A stretch of 64,000 bases of DNA from Ipomoea triloba (lineage: Eukaryota; Streptophyta; Magnoliopsida; Solanales; Convolvulaceae): NCBI RefSeq assembly GCF_003576645.1, contig NC_044922.1, positions 8,461,049 through 8,525,048 on the forward strand. Direction: 5' to 3'. The notes beneath the pieces were generated by a model that was not told the DNA's origin, made no database searches, and was given only the letters and a program-made list of their open reading frames with translations. Positions 63,652 to 64,000 of this stretch are shown one piece after another. Every line of letters starts with the position of its first letter. The first letter of the stretch is position 1. The position numbers were made by a program, and so were the translations under genes.

Positions 63652-63735
63652 CACGCCTGCTCACACGCGTGGTGGCAGGCGTGGAATTTTTCTAGTGTTG
63701 ATCCATGTGGACCACCACGCGTGTGAGCCGCGTGG
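63652..63735 (+). promoter_or_regulatory. inter-ORF palindrome pair (family D)
   Basis: First unit CCACGCCTGC, then TCACACGCGTGGTG, then GCAGGCGTGG: the outer arms CCACGCCTGC/GCAGGCGTGG pair over 10 bp. The second unit (63703-63735) has CACCACGCGTGTGAG between CCATGTGG and CGCGTGG. They sit where ORF3 promoter-like modules lie in families A and B. Confidence 0.6.
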
Positions 63736-64000
63736 ACAGGTCCTGGACAGATTCTCGTGCATTATTTTCTTTTCATCCAATTTTTCTAAGTCTCCCAGGT
63801 CTGGCCGTGCCAACAATCACAACTTTTAAGCAAATATCATTTAAGGCGAGGAGATGATGATCCGACAATCTTCAAATAGATGGGCAGTAAACTGAAGATA
63901 AGGCTGTAGACACATTGTATGGTATATCATCCTAACTTTTTCTTCCGATTTTTATGAGCAATTTTTCTACGTTCACAAAGGATGAGTTGCATGATTTTGT

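Larger units (their letters stand above)
60255..64000 (+). mobile_element. family-D element, 5' part (runs off window)
   Basis: 5' LTR, PBS, gag-like ORF, post-ORF module and inter-ORF palindromes in + orientation. The 3' half is beyond the window. It is the cleanest view of the family-D 5' half, without N gaps or nested insertions. Confidence 0.8.

Overview
This window is repeat-dense plant nuclear DNA, most likely gene-poor heterochromatin of a eudicot. Every recognisable protein belongs to an LTR retrotransposon. Primer-binding sites match the 3' end of tRNA-Asp (TGGCGCCGTTGCCGGGGA and close variants), LTRs run TGATAAG...CA, and the proteins include Athila-type gag, retropepsin, RT/RNase H, integrase and an ATHILA ORF-1-like third protein. 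I found no host gene, rRNA, tRNA or CRISPR array.

Almost everything up to 59311 can be read as one Russian doll. The outermost unit is a non-autonomous Athila-like element of + orientation, here called family B. Its 5' LTR remnant is at 16190-16486, its gag-like ORF is split (16735-17315 and 29158-30163), its ORF3 is at 51490-52857 and its 3' LTR is at 54579-59311. Four insertions sit inside it. (1) An Athila element with pol (7859-16189 in this window) lies in the 5' LTR. Its RT is interrupted by a family-A copy (4357-7858), which is interrupted in ORF3 by another family-B copy (1378-4356), which in turn carries an X element (1-1377). Its pol is also split by a complete X element (9083-12095, TSD TCTTG). 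(2) A minus-strand family-D composite (17316-29157) lies in the gag-like ORF and contains a Tekay-like LTR (19821-22243) and an N gap. (3) A minus-strand family-C element (30699-51007) contains a complete 9.9 kb family-A element (31720-41617, TSD GTCGT, two 1326-bp LTRs) in its 3' LTR and a gag-protease fragment, family E (about 43378-48302), in its interior. (4) An X element (55459-58937, TSD AAAAT) lies in the 3' LTR. After 59311 come an unclassified stretch, a relic family-C LTR and the first 3.7 kb of a + strand family-D element (60255 to the window end).

Only the element at 7859-16189 shows RT, RNase H and integrase, and it is broken. Families A and E keep gag and protease; B, C and D carry unusual gag-like proteins without RT or integrase. 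They share tRNA-Asp primer sites, the LTR start TGATAAG, a PPT module and conserved noncoding modules, which suggests dependence on an autonomous Athila relative.

The most unusual signals are noncoding modules shared by divergent families: nested palindromes of the CCACGC...CACACGCGTGTG...GCGTGG type, in pairs upstream of LTR TATA boxes and again upstream of ORF3; a hairpin with an AGGA-type loop immediately 5' of the polypurine tract, also repeated internally; a GCGCT...GGGAGGCAACCC hairpin after each ORF; and a conserved hairpin-rich 3' tail. The X elements carry a promoter, a predicted intron and, in one copy, an intact 141-codon ORF of unknown function.

Three single N characters (21761, 23551, 27545) are each flanked by perfect or near-perfect duplications of 147, 199 and about 1478 bp. 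These are probably unmerged contig overlaps. All identities were judged by eye; no alignment or database search was run.
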